From NCBI GenBank assembly GCA_017619755.1, contig JAFZRU010000067.1, positions 1-64,000 on the forward strand: a DNA stretch of 64,000 nt, given 5' to 3'. This stretch comes from Prevotella sp. Lineage in GTDB: Bacteria > Bacteroidota > Bacteroidia > Bacteroidales > Bacteroidaceae. Every line of letters starts with the position of its first letter. Position 1 is the first letter of the stretch. A model generated the notes under the pieces. It was given only the letters and a program-made list of their open reading frames with translations. It ran no database searches and was not told the DNA's origin. Of the stretch, positions 63,407 through 64,000 are shown in pieces. Position numbers and translations under genes: made by a program.

Positions 63407-64000
63407 TCATTTGTTGAGTTTCCATGTCACGCCGTCCTTGGTGTCCTTCACTTCGAAGCCGGCGGCGCTCAGCTCGTCGCGGATCATGTCGCTCGTGGCC
63501 CAGTCCTTGGAGGCTTTCGCCTTGGCGCGCAGTGCCAGCACCATGTCCACCACCTTGGAGAATGCCGCCTCGCGGGCGTCGCTGCCGCCCTTCTCCGGCT
63601 GTAGTCCGAGGAGGTCGAAGGCGAAGAGGCGCATGGTGTCGCCAAGTTCTTTCAGGTCTGCTTCGCTGATGGTTCCTTTGTGGTCGAGGAGGATGTTCAC
63701 CTGGTGGCAAGCCTCGAAAAGGAGGCTGATGACGACGGGGGTTTGCAAGTCATCGTTCATGGCATCATAGCATTTCTGCCTCAGTGTGGCGACGAGTTGG
63801 TGCGTGGTGTCGTCGGAGGCCGCTGCCGGTTGCAGGCGGTCGAGGCTGGCGATGCCGTCAAGCAGTCGCTCCAAACCTTTCTCGCTGGCCTTGAGGGCCT
63901 CGTTGGAGAAGTCCACGGTGCCACGGTAGTGTGCCGAGAGGATGAAGAAGCGGATGGTCATCGCCGTGAAAGGCTGGGAGAGGGTGGGGTGGTTGCCGGT
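63407..64000 (-). CDS. cysS: Cysteinyl-tRNA synthetase, C-terminal part (cut by window edge)
   Basis: The reading frame is open to the edge of the window, so only the last 197 residues are present. The sequence GNHPTLSQPFTAMTIRFFILSAHYRGTVDFSNEAL is the C-terminal catalytic/anticodon junction of CysRS, and it ends with a helical domain and AGFEVKDTKDGVTWKLNK. The HIGH and KMSKS motifs would lie outside the window. The ATG at 63961 is internal, not a start. Confidence 0.93.
   Translation of the reverse strand, partial: TGNHPTLSQPFTAMTIRFFILSAHYRGTVDFSNEALKASEKGLERLLDGIASLDRLQPAAASDDTTHQLVATLRQKCYDAMNDDLQTPVVISLLFEACHQVNILLDHKGTISEADLKELGDTMRLFAFDLLGLQPEKGGSDAREAAFSKVVDMVLALRAKAKASKDWATSDMIRDELSAAGFEVKDTKDGVTWKLNK

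Overview
The window looks like chromosomal DNA of a Bacteroidota bacterium, most likely Prevotellaceae (Prevotella-like); the family is inferred from gene content and no search was run. The signs are promoters of the Bacteroidota type (TTTG, about 19-20 bp, TAnnTTTG) in front of many transcription units, a type IX secretion component (PorZ), Bacteroidota-typical families (DUF4254, DUF3108, GH3-like adenylase, YARHG-domain protein, AAA-ATPase/PD-(D/E)XK protein) and a succinate/acetate fermentation gene set. No complete phage, transposon, CRISPR array, rRNA or tRNA gene was seen.

Layout. 0.3-6.7 kb: operon of a GNAT-like protein, topoisomerase IV subunit B, S41 protease, C1 (papain-type) lipoprotein peptidase and HAD phosphatase. 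6.9-9.0 kb: oxyR divergent from a membrane 4Fe-4S protein and thioredoxin, with related short repeats in opposite orientation on either side. 9.2-12.0 kb: AAA-ATPase/nuclease-fold protein and a secreted YARHG protein. 12.1-17.5 kb: rpoN, PAP2-like membrane protein, purE, ispG and an aldo/keto reductase, ending at a strong hairpin facing a small rubredoxin gene. 17.7-19.4 kb (minus): heptosyltransferase and DUF4254. 19.7-22.4 kb: acpP, an internal terminator-like hairpin, fabF and rnc. 22.5-34.6 kb: GH3-like adenylase, Ig-like lipoprotein, DUF3108, leuS, YitT, rdgB, porZ and an acyltransferase.

34.6-35.0 kb is a non-coding, AT-rich stretch packed with DnaA-box sequences (three perfect TTATCCACA plus several near-perfect) and is a strong candidate for the chromosomal replication origin. 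To its right lie a TGS/ThrRS-like nucleoside kinase, the fumarate reductase/succinate dehydrogenase operon (minus), and then mnmG (gidA), apt and uvrC. Three copies of the ParB-binding site parS (two perfect TGTTTCACGTGAAACA and one with a single mismatch) lie at 42.5, 43.1 and 47.0 kb. DnaA-box cluster, gidA and parS together indicate that the window spans the replication-origin and segregation domain of the chromosome.

45.1-55.5 kb carries dtd, a MazG-like gene, deoC, a polyprenyl synthase, polA, ychF, lgt and mutS. 55.7-58.0 kb is lemA plus a DUF2207 membrane protein. 58.1-64.0 kb (minus) holds an acetyl-CoA hydrolase/CoA-transferase, a two-domain SGNH esterase, a second SGNH hydrolase, a zinc-ribbon membrane protein and the 3' part of cysS, cut by the window edge. 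Several intergenic gaps at the ends of transcription units hold short arrays with a strict 9-bp period (TATAG every 9 bp, or AATCTAGA units), which no known element explains.
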